A model generated the notes under the pieces. It made no database searches, had not been told where the DNA came from, and worked only from the letters and a program-made list of their open reading frames with translations. A program made the position numbers and the translations under genes. A DNA stretch of 64,000 nucleotides from Puniceicoccales bacterium Verruco_01 (GTDB lineage Bacteria > Verrucomicrobiota > Verrucomicrobiia > Opitutales > Oceanipulchritudinaceae): positions 1 to 64,000 of the forward strand of contig LVBV01000005.1 in NCBI GenBank assembly GCA_001604565.1. The letters run 5' to 3'. This document shows positions 35,322-43,355 of the stretch, piece by piece. Positions within the stretch are counted from its first letter, which is position 1. The number at the start of each line of letters is the position of its first letter.

Positions 35322-36719
35322 ATGACACGACTCACATTCCTAGGCGCGGCGGGCACGGTGACGGGCTCGCGGCATCTGCTTGAAACACGAGGCAAGCAGC
35401 TCCTTGTCGATTGCGGTCTCTTTCAAGGCCGCAAGGAACTGCGCCTCAAGAACTGGGATCCATTCCCGGTCGCGCCCTCCTCGATCGACGCGGTGATGCT
35501 GACGCACGCGCACGTCGATCACATCGGCTATCTGCCACGCCTTGTGAAAGAAGGCTTCACGGGGCCGATCCACTGCACCGAAGCCACGGCGCAGCTCGCG
35601 CAGATCCTCCTCATGGACACGGCGCACCTGCAGGAGGAGGAGGCGCGCTGGGCCAACAAACGCGGCTACTCCAAGCACCATCCTGCCGAGCCACTCTTCA
35701 CGCGGCGCGACGCGGAGAGGGTGATGAACCATTTCCAGCCGGTCTCCTACGGCACTCACTTCGAGCCGGTGACGGGCGTGCGCGGAAAATTCCGAGACGT
35801 GGGGCACATCCTCGGCGCGTCATTCCTGGACCTCAAGACGACGCAGAGCCGGGTGGAAAAGAAGATCGTGTTTTCCGGCGACGTGGGACGGCCCACCGAC
35901 ACGCTCCTGCGCCCGCCCGCGCAGCCCTACAACGTGGATTATCTGGTCCTTGAATCCACCTACGGCGACCGCCTGCACGAGGCGTGCGACCCGGTGGAGC
36001 ACATCGCCCGGGCGATCAACGAGGGGCTGGAGCGCGGAGGGGTGATCCTCGTGCCAGCCTTTGCGGTGGGGCGCGCGCAGATGCTCCTGTACGTCCTGCG
36101 GGAAATGCAGGAGGACGGGCGTATTCCAAGCGACGTGGCGATCTTTCTCGACTCCCCGATGGCGGTGGAGGCCCTCTCGTTACACAAAAGGTCGATCGGC
36201 GACCTCAACCTCACCTGCCGCAAGCAGTATCTGCACGGCATCGACCTCTTCCGTCCGCGTAACCTGAACCTTGCCGTGACCAAGGAGGATTCGCAGAAGA
36301 TCAACGACGTGAAAAAGCGCGCGATCATCATCTCCTCCTCGGGCATGATGGCGGGCGGACGCATCCTACACCACCTCTACGAACGCTTGCCGCGGGCGGA
36401 AAACACCATCCTCATCATCGGCTATCAGGCCGAGGGCACGCGCGGACGGTCGCTCGTGGACGGGAAGGAGTCGCTGCGCATGTTCGGCGAGGATGTGCCG
36501 GTTCTCGCCCATCTGGAACGCATCGAGGGCTTTTCCGGTCACGCCGACTACGAGGAAATCCTCGCATGGCTCCTCGGCTTCAACCGGGCGCCCACCCGCA
36601 CCTTCCTCGTCCACGGCGAGGGGAACGCTTCGCAAAACCAGGCCGACCTCATCCGCAAGAATCTTCGCTGGGATGTTTCCGTTCCCGCCGAGGGCGACCA
36701 CGTGGTGCTCGACTTCTGA
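35322..36719 (+). CDS. metallo-beta-lactamase/beta-CASP RNA-processing exonuclease-like protein
   Basis: A 465-residue metallo-beta-lactamase-fold protein of the Ysh1/CPSF73-like group. Metal-binding motifs are HAHVDHIGYLPRL (HxHxDH, ~64), a later His in GHILGASF and the Asp of FSGDVGRP. The beta-CASP domain (~220-380) has VPAFAVGRAQ and SSSGMMAGGRILHHL. The C-terminal RMMBL block has EGFSGHADY and FLVHGEG. Bacterial members process or degrade RNA; the exact substrate is unknown. The length fits this single-chain group and is shorter than RNase J. Confidence 0.93.
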   Translation: MTRLTFLGAAGTVTGSRHLLETRGKQLLVDCGLFQGRKELRLKNWDPFPVAPSSIDAVMLTHAHVDHIGYLPRLVKEGFTGPIHCTEATAQLAQILLMDTAHLQEEEARWANKRGYSKHHPAEPLFTRRDAERVMNHFQPVSYGTHFEPVTGVRGKFRDVGHILGASFLDLKTTQSRVEKKIVFSGDVGRPTDTLLRPPAQPYNVDYLVLESTYGDRLHEACDPVEHIARAINEGLERGGVILVPAFAVGRAQMLLYVLREMQEDGRIPSDVAIFLDSPMAVEALSLHKRSIGDLNLTCRKQYLHGIDLFRPRNLNLAVTKEDSQKINDVKKRAIIISSSGMMAGGRILHHLYERLPRAENTILIIGYQAEGTRGRSLVDGKESLRMFGEDVPVLAHLERIEGFSGHADYEEILAWLLGFNRAPTRTFLVHGEGNASQNQADLIRKNLRWDVSVPAEGDHVVLDF

Positions 36720-36802
36720 GTGCGGATCCACCCCTTCCGGAACGTTTCCGGGACATCCTCCCCTCCGGAACGGTCCAACAGGTTTCTTAAAATGAAAAAT
36801 AA

Positions 36803-36829
36803 GCGCGGCGGCCCAGATGGCCGCCGCGC
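36803..36829 (-). terminator. intrinsic terminator of the TonB-like gene
   Basis: A perfect 11-bp GC stem (36803-36813 with 36819-36829) and 5-base loop. Read on the minus strand it is followed by TTATTTTTCATT. It lies about 45 bp past the TonB-like gene stop and may also block read-through from the plus side. Confidence 0.85.
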
Positions 36830-36873
36830 GACGTTTCCCAATCATCCCCCTTTGGGATTCTCTGTGCCAAAAC

Positions 36874-37638
36874 CTATTTTCCGGCCTTCGGCGCGCTCTC
36901 GGCGGGTTCGCTAAAGACGAACTTCTGCTGGGCACGGACCATGACCGGGAGACCCTTCACGCGAGGAATCTCGAACTTCCACTTGAGAACCGCGTCGTAT
37001 GCCGCGTAGGCCAGACGGATGTCACCCTTGCACTCAAGAAGAACCGGCATGCGGACGTTGCCGTTCTGGTCGATGAAGAAGCAGAGGGTAAGCTCGCCGC
37101 TGCGCGAACCGACCGGGATCGCGGAATCGATGAAGGGCTGCGCCACACTGAGCGGCAGAGGCATGCGGTCGAGCTGCGAAATGTTCGCAACCAGCGGCTT
37201 CTCAACGGGATTGAATAGCCCGTTGAAGAAACTGAGGTAGAGCCCGACTCCGTTGTAGGAAACGTAACCGTTGCTGTGGAAATTGAAGGAAAACTGCATT
37301 CCGGATGGAACGGGCTTGCCGTCCCTGAGCGCCGGAGCGAACTTCCAGGTATTGATGACGGCTCCAATGGCTTCCACAAACTCCTTCCTTGTGGTAGAAA
37401 TGGCCAGCCAGTCGGTCATGGTGCCGGCATTGTCCAGCTCCACAATGATCGTGGCGCTTCCCTCGTGAATCCCCTGCGCGATCATTTCGCTGGGATAACG
37501 CGGGGTTTCCATCGAGACCACCTTGGGCTGCTGATAGGCGGAAGCGTTGGGTGCCGCGCTGAGCGAAGAGGTTGAAAATGCGGTCAGGGCCAGTGCCGCG
37601 AGAATCCGGAGGCCGTTCTGGATCATTCTGTTTTTCAT
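36874..37638 (-). CDS. exported TonB C-terminal-domain protein
   Basis: A 254-residue protein with a signal peptide (residues ~1-29, ending SLSAA). Two regions resemble the TonB C-terminal fold: ~40-135 (ETPRYPSEMIAQGIHEGSA then VINTWKFAPALRDGKPV) and a looser second one at ~165-240 (SGELTLCFFIDQNGNV, YDAVLKWKFEIP). There is no Pro-rich spacer and no N-terminal anchor after cleavage, so it is not a classical energy transducer. It may be a periplasmic domain protein of the kind common in Verrucomicrobiota. The start is ATG 37638; one 12 bp inward is also possible. Confidence 0.72.
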   Translation of the reverse strand: MKNRMIQNGLRILAALALTAFSTSSLSAAPNASAYQQPKVVSMETPRYPSEMIAQGIHEGSATIIVELDNAGTMTDWLAISTTRKEFVEAIGAVINTWKFAPALRDGKPVPSGMQFSFNFHSNGYVSYNGVGLYLSFFNGLFNPVEKPLVANISQLDRMPLPLSVAQPFIDSAIPVGSRSGELTLCFFIDQNGNVRMPVLLECKGDIRLAYAAYDAVLKWKFEIPRVKGLPVMVRAQQKFVFSEPAESAPKAGK

Positions 37639-38490
37639 GGCGTGCAAGTAATTCGAGGTTGCGTGTTCGGGTCCGGGACACTGTCCCATCGCCCTTCACT
37701 GGGACCTACACCGGGCGGGATCACATCCCTTCACCAGTTGCATCCAATTGTTGTCCGGCTCGTCAAAGTTTCGTTTTTTCATGTGAGGGTTCCCGATGCA
37801 TATTGAAGGGGAGCCTCTGGTATGGGTATTCCAAGCACGTAGGGGCTTTACGGGAATGGCCCACGGCGAATGCTACGGGAAACGCCCTTGAAATGGATTC
37901 TTGCGGGACACCACTCAGGAGAGCACCACAAGAATTGGCAGACCGATGGGCGGGATCATGGGAGAACGTATTTCCCGGCAAATGAATAAGCCCCGGCGCG
38001 CAACGCAACCGGCAATATTGACGTCTGTCCGCAATGGCGGCGCCGTTCTTGATGCAAAGATCTGCTTCCCTCCGGATTGCGTTCCTTGACGTTTTCAGCG
38101 ACATTCGCACGGACACGGCTCCACAGCACAACCCGTCTGGAACCTTCTTGCAGGAAGGCGACACAGCACGCTAGTGGCGCACACCGGGACTTTGTTCAAC
38201 CACTGTCATTCAGGCCACCTCGAAAAACTTTGATTTCTGCTACGAACGGTCTATGCGGCGGCTGACAGCGTTTGGGAAGTTCGCCGGATTTCTTTCAATA
38301 CAGCTCACTTCCAAAACCTTGTCATCCATCCGCAAATCCACGTTCTCGCGACGGAACCAGATGTTCGAAGTGGCCTACATGCTGTCTTGAAAACGAACCC
38401 GCGAAGAGGTTTCTTCTCTGTCTGCTCAATTATTTTGAAGTGGTTGGAGAATATCCGGTGTAATAACCGATGACTGGATAGAAAGTGCAC
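37639..38490. other. about 850 bp without a credible gene
   Basis: No reading frame here has the codon bias of its neighbours. Open frames of 60-135 codons exist on both strands, but they are rich in Cys, Arg, Ser and Pro. G+C looks lower than in the flanks. I see no tRNA, no RNase P, tmRNA or SRP RNA signature, and no IS ends. It could be a decayed gene or an untranslated region holding a small RNA. The last ~60 bp hold the promoter for the sensor/sigma pair. Confidence 0.5.
38435..38464 (+). promoter_or_regulatory. candidate promoter for the anti-sigma/sigma pair
   Basis: TTGAAG at 38435-38440 and TGTAAT at 38459-38464 with an 18-bp spacer, about 27 bases before the ATG at 38491. It looks sigma70-like. 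ECF regulons are often autoregulated, but I cannot pick out a clear ECF-type -35/-10 pair here. Confidence 0.35.
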
Positions 38491-39234
38491 ATGCCCATGA
38501 AAGATTCCGAAGAGAACAGGACAGGTATCGAAAAACGCCTTGCCGACTGGCACGTGTGCGTTCCTGCGGATCCGTCGCTGAAGAAACAGGTGCTTCGCAG
38601 AATCGACCTTCTGGAATCCCAGAAAGCCGGCTTGGGTTTCTTTGGCAGGATTCTCTCGTGGATCTCGCAAAACCAGCTTCCCGCCGCGATTTGTTCCTGC
38701 GCCGCCGCACTGCTTGTGTGCGCCGCATCCATCTTCTTCATCGGAAGGGCGGAACATCGTGCGGAGCTGATGAGCCGCAATTACTTCATGATGATCGACC
38801 CCGTGGCACACGTCGCTGCGGAAAACGCAAGTGCAACCGGCAAAGAGCAGTCCGTCGTGGAAATGCTCGCCTGGATGAAGACCCGCTTCAATCTCTCCCG
38901 TGCGCAGTTTTCGGAACTTGTCGCCCTTCACGAGGAATACAAGGACCATCTCATGACCCTGTACACGGAACTTTCCCGCGTACAGGACTCCTATCAGACT
39001 TTTGAGGATCAGCGTCTCTCTGACGACGCGATCGATTTCATGGCGCTCTACGACCTGCTGCAGAAGCGCGACAGCCTCCGCGAGGATTCTGTCGCTACTT
39101 CGCGCCAGCTTGTGGAGCTCACTCTGCGCGTTCTTACCCCCGAGCAGAAGAAGGAATATCTCTCGCTCATGGAAAGCGCCGATTCGCATCCAACAACTCC
39201 CAAGGCAACTCCCGAAACTCATGCAGGAGCATGA
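38491..39234 (+). CDS. membrane-anchored anti-sigma-like protein with CpxP/CnrX-like periplasmic sensor
   Basis: A 247-residue single-pass protein. Residues 1-60 are cytoplasmic and helical, with DWHVCVPADPSLKKQVLRRI, a pattern I associate with short anti-sigma N-termini. One membrane helix lies at ~63-84. The periplasmic part (~85-240) is all-helical with LHEEYKDHLMTLY and the LTPEQKKEYLSLM motif of the CpxP/heavy-metal-sensor class. The anti-sigma and sensor functions, split between CnrY and CnrX in Cupriavidus, would here be one chain. His residues at ALHEEYKDH could bind metal. Its end overlaps the ECF sigma gene by 14 bases. Start could also be 38497 or GTG 38485. Confidence 0.75.
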   Translation: MPMKDSEENRTGIEKRLADWHVCVPADPSLKKQVLRRIDLLESQKAGLGFFGRILSWISQNQLPAAICSCAAALLVCAASIFFIGRAEHRAELMSRNYFMMIDPVAHVAAENASATGKEQSVVEMLAWMKTRFNLSRAQFSELVALHEEYKDHLMTLYTELSRVQDSYQTFEDQRLSDDAIDFMALYDLLQKRDSLREDSVATSRQLVELTLRVLTPEQKKEYLSLMESADSHPTTPKATPETHAGA

Positions 39235-39847
39235 AACAGACAGCGACGCGCTTCTGATGATGCGCGTTGCCGACGGTGACCGGAACGCCCTTTGCAGTCT
39301 CATGGACAAGTGGGAATCCCCTTTGCTGGGGTTCATCTACCGCTATGTCCAAAACCGCGAGGCCGCTGCGGAACTGACGCAGGAAACCTTTGTTCGCCTG
39401 TACGAGGCACGCGCGCGTTTCCGCGGGGATATGCGTTTTTCCCCGTGGATCTTCCGGATCGCCGCCAATCTCTGTCGCAATTACCATCGCTGGCGCAAGC
39501 GCCATCCCGAGGACATGGCCTGGGACGAGGCATGTGAGGCGACGAACGCCCCCCAGCAGGGCACCATGCGCGAGGAGGACAACCCAGCCGCGGCACTCGC
39601 ACGGCGCGAGTCGATTTCCGAGCTCAAGGACGCCATCGCCGCCATGCCGCACGATCTGGCGACGACGCTGCTTCTTTACTACTATCAGGAACTCTCCTAC
39701 CGGGAGATCGCCGAGGTCATTGGATGTTCCGAACGCGGCGTGGAAACGCGTTTGTATCGCGCTCGCGCCTGGCTCTCCAAAGAGCTTGCCCAGCCCGTCG
39801 AGTCGCGCTCCGGCTGCGGAATTCTGGCCGCCGGCGGGATGCTGTAG
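39221..39847 (+). CDS. ECF-type RNA polymerase sigma factor
   Basis: A 208-residue extracytoplasmic-function sigma factor. Region 2 spans ~10-90: ALCSLMDKWESPLLGFIYRYVQNREAAAELTQETFVRLYE, then FSPWIFRIAANLCRNYHRWRKR. Region 4 spans ~130-190: MPHDLATTLLLYYYQELSYREIAEVIGCSERGVETRLYRARAWL, with the helix-turn-helix. The ATG at 39221 lies inside the end of the upstream sensor gene, so both are translated from one message, as usual for a sigma factor and its anti-sigma. The order here is anti-sigma first. The signal may be metal or envelope stress; target promoters are unknown. Confidence 0.93.
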   Translation: MQEHETDSDALLMMRVADGDRNALCSLMDKWESPLLGFIYRYVQNREAAAELTQETFVRLYEARARFRGDMRFSPWIFRIAANLCRNYHRWRKRHPEDMAWDEACEATNAPQQGTMREEDNPAAALARRESISELKDAIAAMPHDLATTLLLYYYQELSYREIAEVIGCSERGVETRLYRARAWLSKELAQPVESRSGCGILAAGGML

Positions 39848-39854
39848 CCGTCTG

Positions 39855-41033
39855 TCAAAGCCCCGGAGCGGATAGAAGCCAGCCCGCAAGGTCGTGCGAC
39901 TGATCCGCCGAGAGGATGCGCCGCAAATCCGCCGCCGCCTTTGCGGATGCAAGAGAGCGCGCGGGATCGCTCGTGGAAAGATCGATCTCGCGGGCCAGTG
40001 CTCCGGGACGTGCGGCTCCCTGCAGATATTCGGGATAGGGAGGCGAATCCGGCAGAAGCAGGTTTGCGATGCCTAGGTGCGGGATTTTGACCACCATCCT
40101 CCCGAACCAGTACGTCAGTGGATGCGCCCGGTAACAGATGGCTCCGGGGATTCCCGCAAGGGCCGAGGAAAGCGACATCGTACCGCTGCTCAAGAGGCAC
40201 GCCTTTGCCCCAGCGCCCTCTACCGCGGGTCGCAGCTCCACCGCGCCCTCAAGCCCGGGGAACCGCGTCAGGATGCGGAGCAAAAGTGCCTTGATCCGCT
40301 CGTCGGGATACAGCGTGAGCGCCTTCTCGCCGGGGTGTGTTTCCCGGTACCGCGCAAAGCCTGCGAGCATGACAGGATAGATGCGTCCGATCGGCTGGGC
40401 GCGGCTGCCCGGAAGGAGAAGAACCGGACCCATCGGGTCGTAAACAAGATGCGAAGAAGCGCCGTGCGTCACAAAGGGATGCCCCGTGAAATGCACGGGA
40501 AGGCCCGTGTCGGCATAGCAGGAAACCTCGAATGGAAAAATGACCGCGAGAGAATCGAGAAGGCGCGCCATCGTGAAGCGGCGCCCCTTTTTCCAGGCCC
40601 AGATCTGCGGACTGATATAGTAGTAAAGCGCGACATGCCCTCCCGCCTTGCGGGCAAGGCCCGCGTCGAAGAGCCGCTGCGCCAGCCGGAGGTTGAAGCC
40701 GGGGTAATCGACAAAACACACCACCTTGGGCCGGTGCGCGGCGATCCATTCCTGCGTGCGTGCCAAAAGCGCCGTGAAAACGGAAAGATACTTCAGCACC
40801 TCCGCGATGCCGACGACACTGAAGCGTGTGAGGTCAAAGAGAAGTTCCGCCCCTGCCGCACGCATCTCCTCCCCGCCCAGCGCGTGGATCGCCAGCTCCG
40901 GCCTGCGCTTGCGGATTTCCGCGACAAGGCGTGCGGCGTGCTGGTCGCCGGAATGCTCCCCTGCGATGAAAAGGATGTCGCTTCGTCCGCCGGAAGGCGG
41001 GGCGAAGGGGGCAACTGAGGCTCCACCCTTCAT
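39855..41033 (-). CDS. lpxB: lipid-A-disaccharide synthase LpxB
   Basis: A 392-residue glycosyltransferase (GT19) that joins UDP-2,3-diacyl-glucosamine to lipid X. Conserved blocks are LFIAGEHSGDQHAARL at the N-terminus, VGIAEVLKYL, VCFVDYPGFNLRLA, YYISPQIWAWKKGR, FPFEVSCYADTGLPVHFTGHP, LLLPGSRAQPI and the nucleotide-sugar end SGTMSLSSALAGIPGAICYRA. The ATG at 41033 is inside the stop of the upstream histidine kinase (ATGA), so lpxB is translationally coupled to it. The longer open frame to 41405 is only the other frame of the kinase. The gene converges on the ECF sigma gene with 7 bp between. Confidence 0.95.
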   Translation of the reverse strand: MKGGASVAPFAPPSGGRSDILFIAGEHSGDQHAARLVAEIRKRRPELAIHALGGEEMRAAGAELLFDLTRFSVVGIAEVLKYLSVFTALLARTQEWIAAHRPKVVCFVDYPGFNLRLAQRLFDAGLARKAGGHVALYYYISPQIWAWKKGRRFTMARLLDSLAVIFPFEVSCYADTGLPVHFTGHPFVTHGASSHLVYDPMGPVLLLPGSRAQPIGRIYPVMLAGFARYRETHPGEKALTLYPDERIKALLLRILTRFPGLEGAVELRPAVEGAGAKACLLSSGTMSLSSALAGIPGAICYRAHPLTYWFGRMVVKIPHLGIANLLLPDSPPYPEYLQGAARPGALAREIDLSTSDPARSLASAKAAADLRRILSADQSHDLAGWLLSAPGL

Positions 41034-42472
41034 GCCGCGGCGCCGTCTCCCTGTTTTGCAGGCAGATCGACAAAAAATGTGGCGCCCTTGCCGGGCGTGC
41101 TCTCCGCCCAAATGCGTCCCTTGTGCAGTTCGGCGATGCTCTTGGCGATGGCGAGGCCCAGCCCCGTGGAGGATTCGCCACCGGTGGGCCGCGTGCTCAA
41201 CTTCTGGAACTTGCCGAAGAGCTTCTGCATGTCGTCCCCGGTCAGGCCCGGTCCCTGATCGCGCACGGAGAGCTGCACCGTGCCCGGCGATGAATGGGAG
41301 AGGCGTATCGAAACCGTGGTGCCGGGCGGCGAGTATTTTACCGCATTGCTCACGATGTTGTCCACGAGCTCCTGAAGACGCTGGATGTCGCCCGGGACGG
41401 TGCATCCCGGCTCCGACTCGAAACGCAGGGCGATGTCCTTGCGCTTGGCGGCGGGTTCGTTGAGGGAAAGCACATTCCGGACGAGCGGGTCCATCTCGCA
41501 GTCGCTGATGTCGAGCGAAACAGTTCCGTCTTCCAGCGCCGAGGCGTTCAACAGTCCGTTGATGATGTCCAGCATGTGCCGCGCGGATTGCTCGATGGAC
41601 TCGGCCATGTCGATCATCTCGGCGCGGAAGGGTTCCAGTTTTTCCTCGTCAAGGCACACGCGGAGCGATCCGGCAAAGCCCACCACCCCGCCGAGCGGGT
41701 TCTTCAAATCGTGCGCGGCGATGCCCAGAATCTCGTTTTTCTGCGAATTGATCTTTTGCAGGACGGCGTTCGTCTCGTTCAGGGACTGGTTCACCATCAG
41801 GATTTCCGCCCCCAGCCTCTCGGCGTTGCGGCGCGTCTCCTTGATCTCGCGCTCGGCATCCTTGAAGCCGGTGATGTCCAGCATCAGGCCGTTGAAAACG
41901 ATGTCGCCCGCCGGAGTTTTCACGGGTTTGGCCATTCCGCGCCACCACTTCGTCTCCCCACCAGGCATAAGGATGCGCCCCTCGAAGGACCAGTCCTGCA
42001 TGGACAGGGAACACTTGCGCAAACTCTCGGCCCAGCGCGTCACGTCGCCCTGATGGATACGGATGCGGCGCCAGTCGGCAAGAGCGTCCTCCGCGCTGAA
42101 ACCGAACAACTCCTGCGAACGGCTGCTGCAATAAATGAACCCCGCGCTGCCGTCAGGACGCATGCGCCATTGGAAGAGGACGCCCGGGATGTTGTCCGTC
42201 ACCGCTTTCTGGCGGATCATCGCGTTTTGCAACCTGCGTTCCGCCTCGGACTGCCGCCGTGCCGAACGGAACCCGAGAAGCGACACCGACGCAAGCCCCA
42301 GAATCACCGCGCAGATCGCGGGAACCTGATAGTAGGCCTTGTCGAACTCCATCCTGAAGAAAGAGAGAATGATCGTCCCGAACCCGATGGCGGCGGCGAT
42401 GAGGGAAACCAAGCCCCATGCGATGCTGCCATCGGGCTTTGGAAATTCGTTTTCTCCGGATCTTCCTTCCAC
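41030..42472 (-). CDS. PAS-domain sensor histidine kinase
   Basis: A 480-residue kinase. Two membrane helices (~18-40 and ~49-68) with a very short loop are followed by a coiled linker, a PAS domain (~90-215, IPGVLFQWRMRPDG to GLMLDITGFKDAE), a coiled coil and the HisKA box ILGIAAHDLKNPLGGVVGF (~255). The HATPase domain follows, with N-box DNIVSNAVKYSPPG, G1 RDQGPGLTGDDM and G2 STGLGLAIAKSIAELHKGR. No response regulator is adjacent. The kinase gene overlaps lpxB by four bases (ATGA), so kinase and lipid A enzyme are made from one message. Confidence 0.93.
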   Translation of the reverse strand: MEGRSGENEFPKPDGSIAWGLVSLIAAAIGFGTIILSFFRMEFDKAYYQVPAICAVILGLASVSLLGFRSARRQSEAERRLQNAMIRQKAVTDNIPGVLFQWRMRPDGSAGFIYCSSRSQELFGFSAEDALADWRRIRIHQGDVTRWAESLRKCSLSMQDWSFEGRILMPGGETKWWRGMAKPVKTPAGDIVFNGLMLDITGFKDAEREIKETRRNAERLGAEILMVNQSLNETNAVLQKINSQKNEILGIAAHDLKNPLGGVVGFAGSLRVCLDEEKLEPFRAEMIDMAESIEQSARHMLDIINGLLNASALEDGTVSLDISDCEMDPLVRNVLSLNEPAAKRKDIALRFESEPGCTVPGDIQRLQELVDNIVSNAVKYSPPGTTVSIRLSHSSPGTVQLSVRDQGPGLTGDDMQKLFGKFQKLSTRPTGGESSTGLGLAIAKSIAELHKGRIWAESTPGKGATFFVDLPAKQGDGAAA

Positions 42473-42774
42473 TTGGGCAAAGAGTAACGAAAGCTTTCAG
42501 CCATGCAATCAGGAAGCATGCGAGTTTCCCGCGTTCAGGAAAGCGCTACTGAGGCCGATATCCGGATTTCCGGCCCACTTTGCCGGAGGAAATTGAGATT
42601 TGCGACCTTAACAGTCCGTTGAAAAAGATTCATTCGGCTGGAATTATGGCACCAGTTTCTCAAATCTCGAGCGCTTGACGACTCTATTTTCCGTCGAAAT
42701 GGTGCGTTCTTTAGCGTTTTTGGCCCGATTTGCCTCCTTTTCGAGGCCTTTGGACAGGGCGGGGCCTTTGCGGC
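42473..42774. other. upstream region of the kinase and left flank of IS remnant
   Basis: No gene is seen. The first ~130 bp should hold the kinase promoter. AACAGTCCGTTGAAAAAG at 42609-42625 resembles the outer end of IS5-group elements; a matching inverted copy is not visible on the far side of the transposase remnant. Confidence 0.4.
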
Positions 42775-43290
42775 TTACGCCGCCGCGGGGCGTAGCGGCA
42801 AATTTGCCTCTGCAAGCGACAGATTCGCCATCCGGGTCCGGTTCCACACGCTGCCCACAAACTGCGCCACAAAGTGCGTCTTCTCCGCCCCGATCCACCG
42901 GCTCTTTCGGAAGTTCCCGAACGCCTTCGCCCAGCCGAAGGGTTCTTCGACCCTCTTGCGCAGACTCACCTGATACGCACGGCTCCGCGCCGTCCGCCCG
43001 TCGAGGCCGGGCGTCTTTCGGCCCTTCACCCGCGCCACGTGCGGTGCGGTGTCCCGCTCCCGGCACTCCTTCACAAATGCCTTCGTGTGATATCCCCTAT
43101 CCGCCCCCACCGTCTTCACGTTGAAGTCCCGAACTGTCAGCTCGTCCATCTGGTCGCCCGCCGCCTCGTGTTCCGCGCAGCGCTCGCCCACGCCTCGACC
43201 AGCGTCCCGTCCACCGAAAAATGCTCATCGCTCACCCTGCCCCGCCCCTTCGCCAGTTCCAACGCGCACGTCCTCGCTTCAGAATTGTCC
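42775..43290 (-). pseudogene. decayed IS5-family transposase
   Basis: Two frames carry pieces of one transposase. The first (about 43290-43139) encodes ELAKGRGRVSDEHFSVDGTLVEAWAS, the DDE first-Asp region typical of IS5 elements, and then stops. The second (43191-42775) encodes TVGADRGYHTKAFV, DTAPHVARVKGRKTP, then RKRVEEPFGWAKAFGNFRKSR, the second Asp and the Y-x-K/R-x-E end of the DDE domain. Between the two, about a hundred residues expected in intact copies are missing and the frame shifts. The element therefore cannot move by itself. Only one plausible terminal repeat (42609-42625) remains. Confidence 0.82.
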
Positions 43291-43355
43291 GAAAATTCCG
43301 CATCCCTTTGGATTTTTTCGACACAGGATGTCTATGGCAAGCGCCCATCCGGCAG

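Noticed and set aside
37763-38164. 133-codon minus-strand frame in the gene-free stretch
   Set aside because: Cys/Arg/Ser-rich, poor codon bias, no ribosome-binding site and no recognisable fold.
41034-41405. N-terminal extension of lpxB
   Set aside because: The extra 124 residues are the other frame of the histidine kinase; the ATG at 41033 gives the normal LpxB start.
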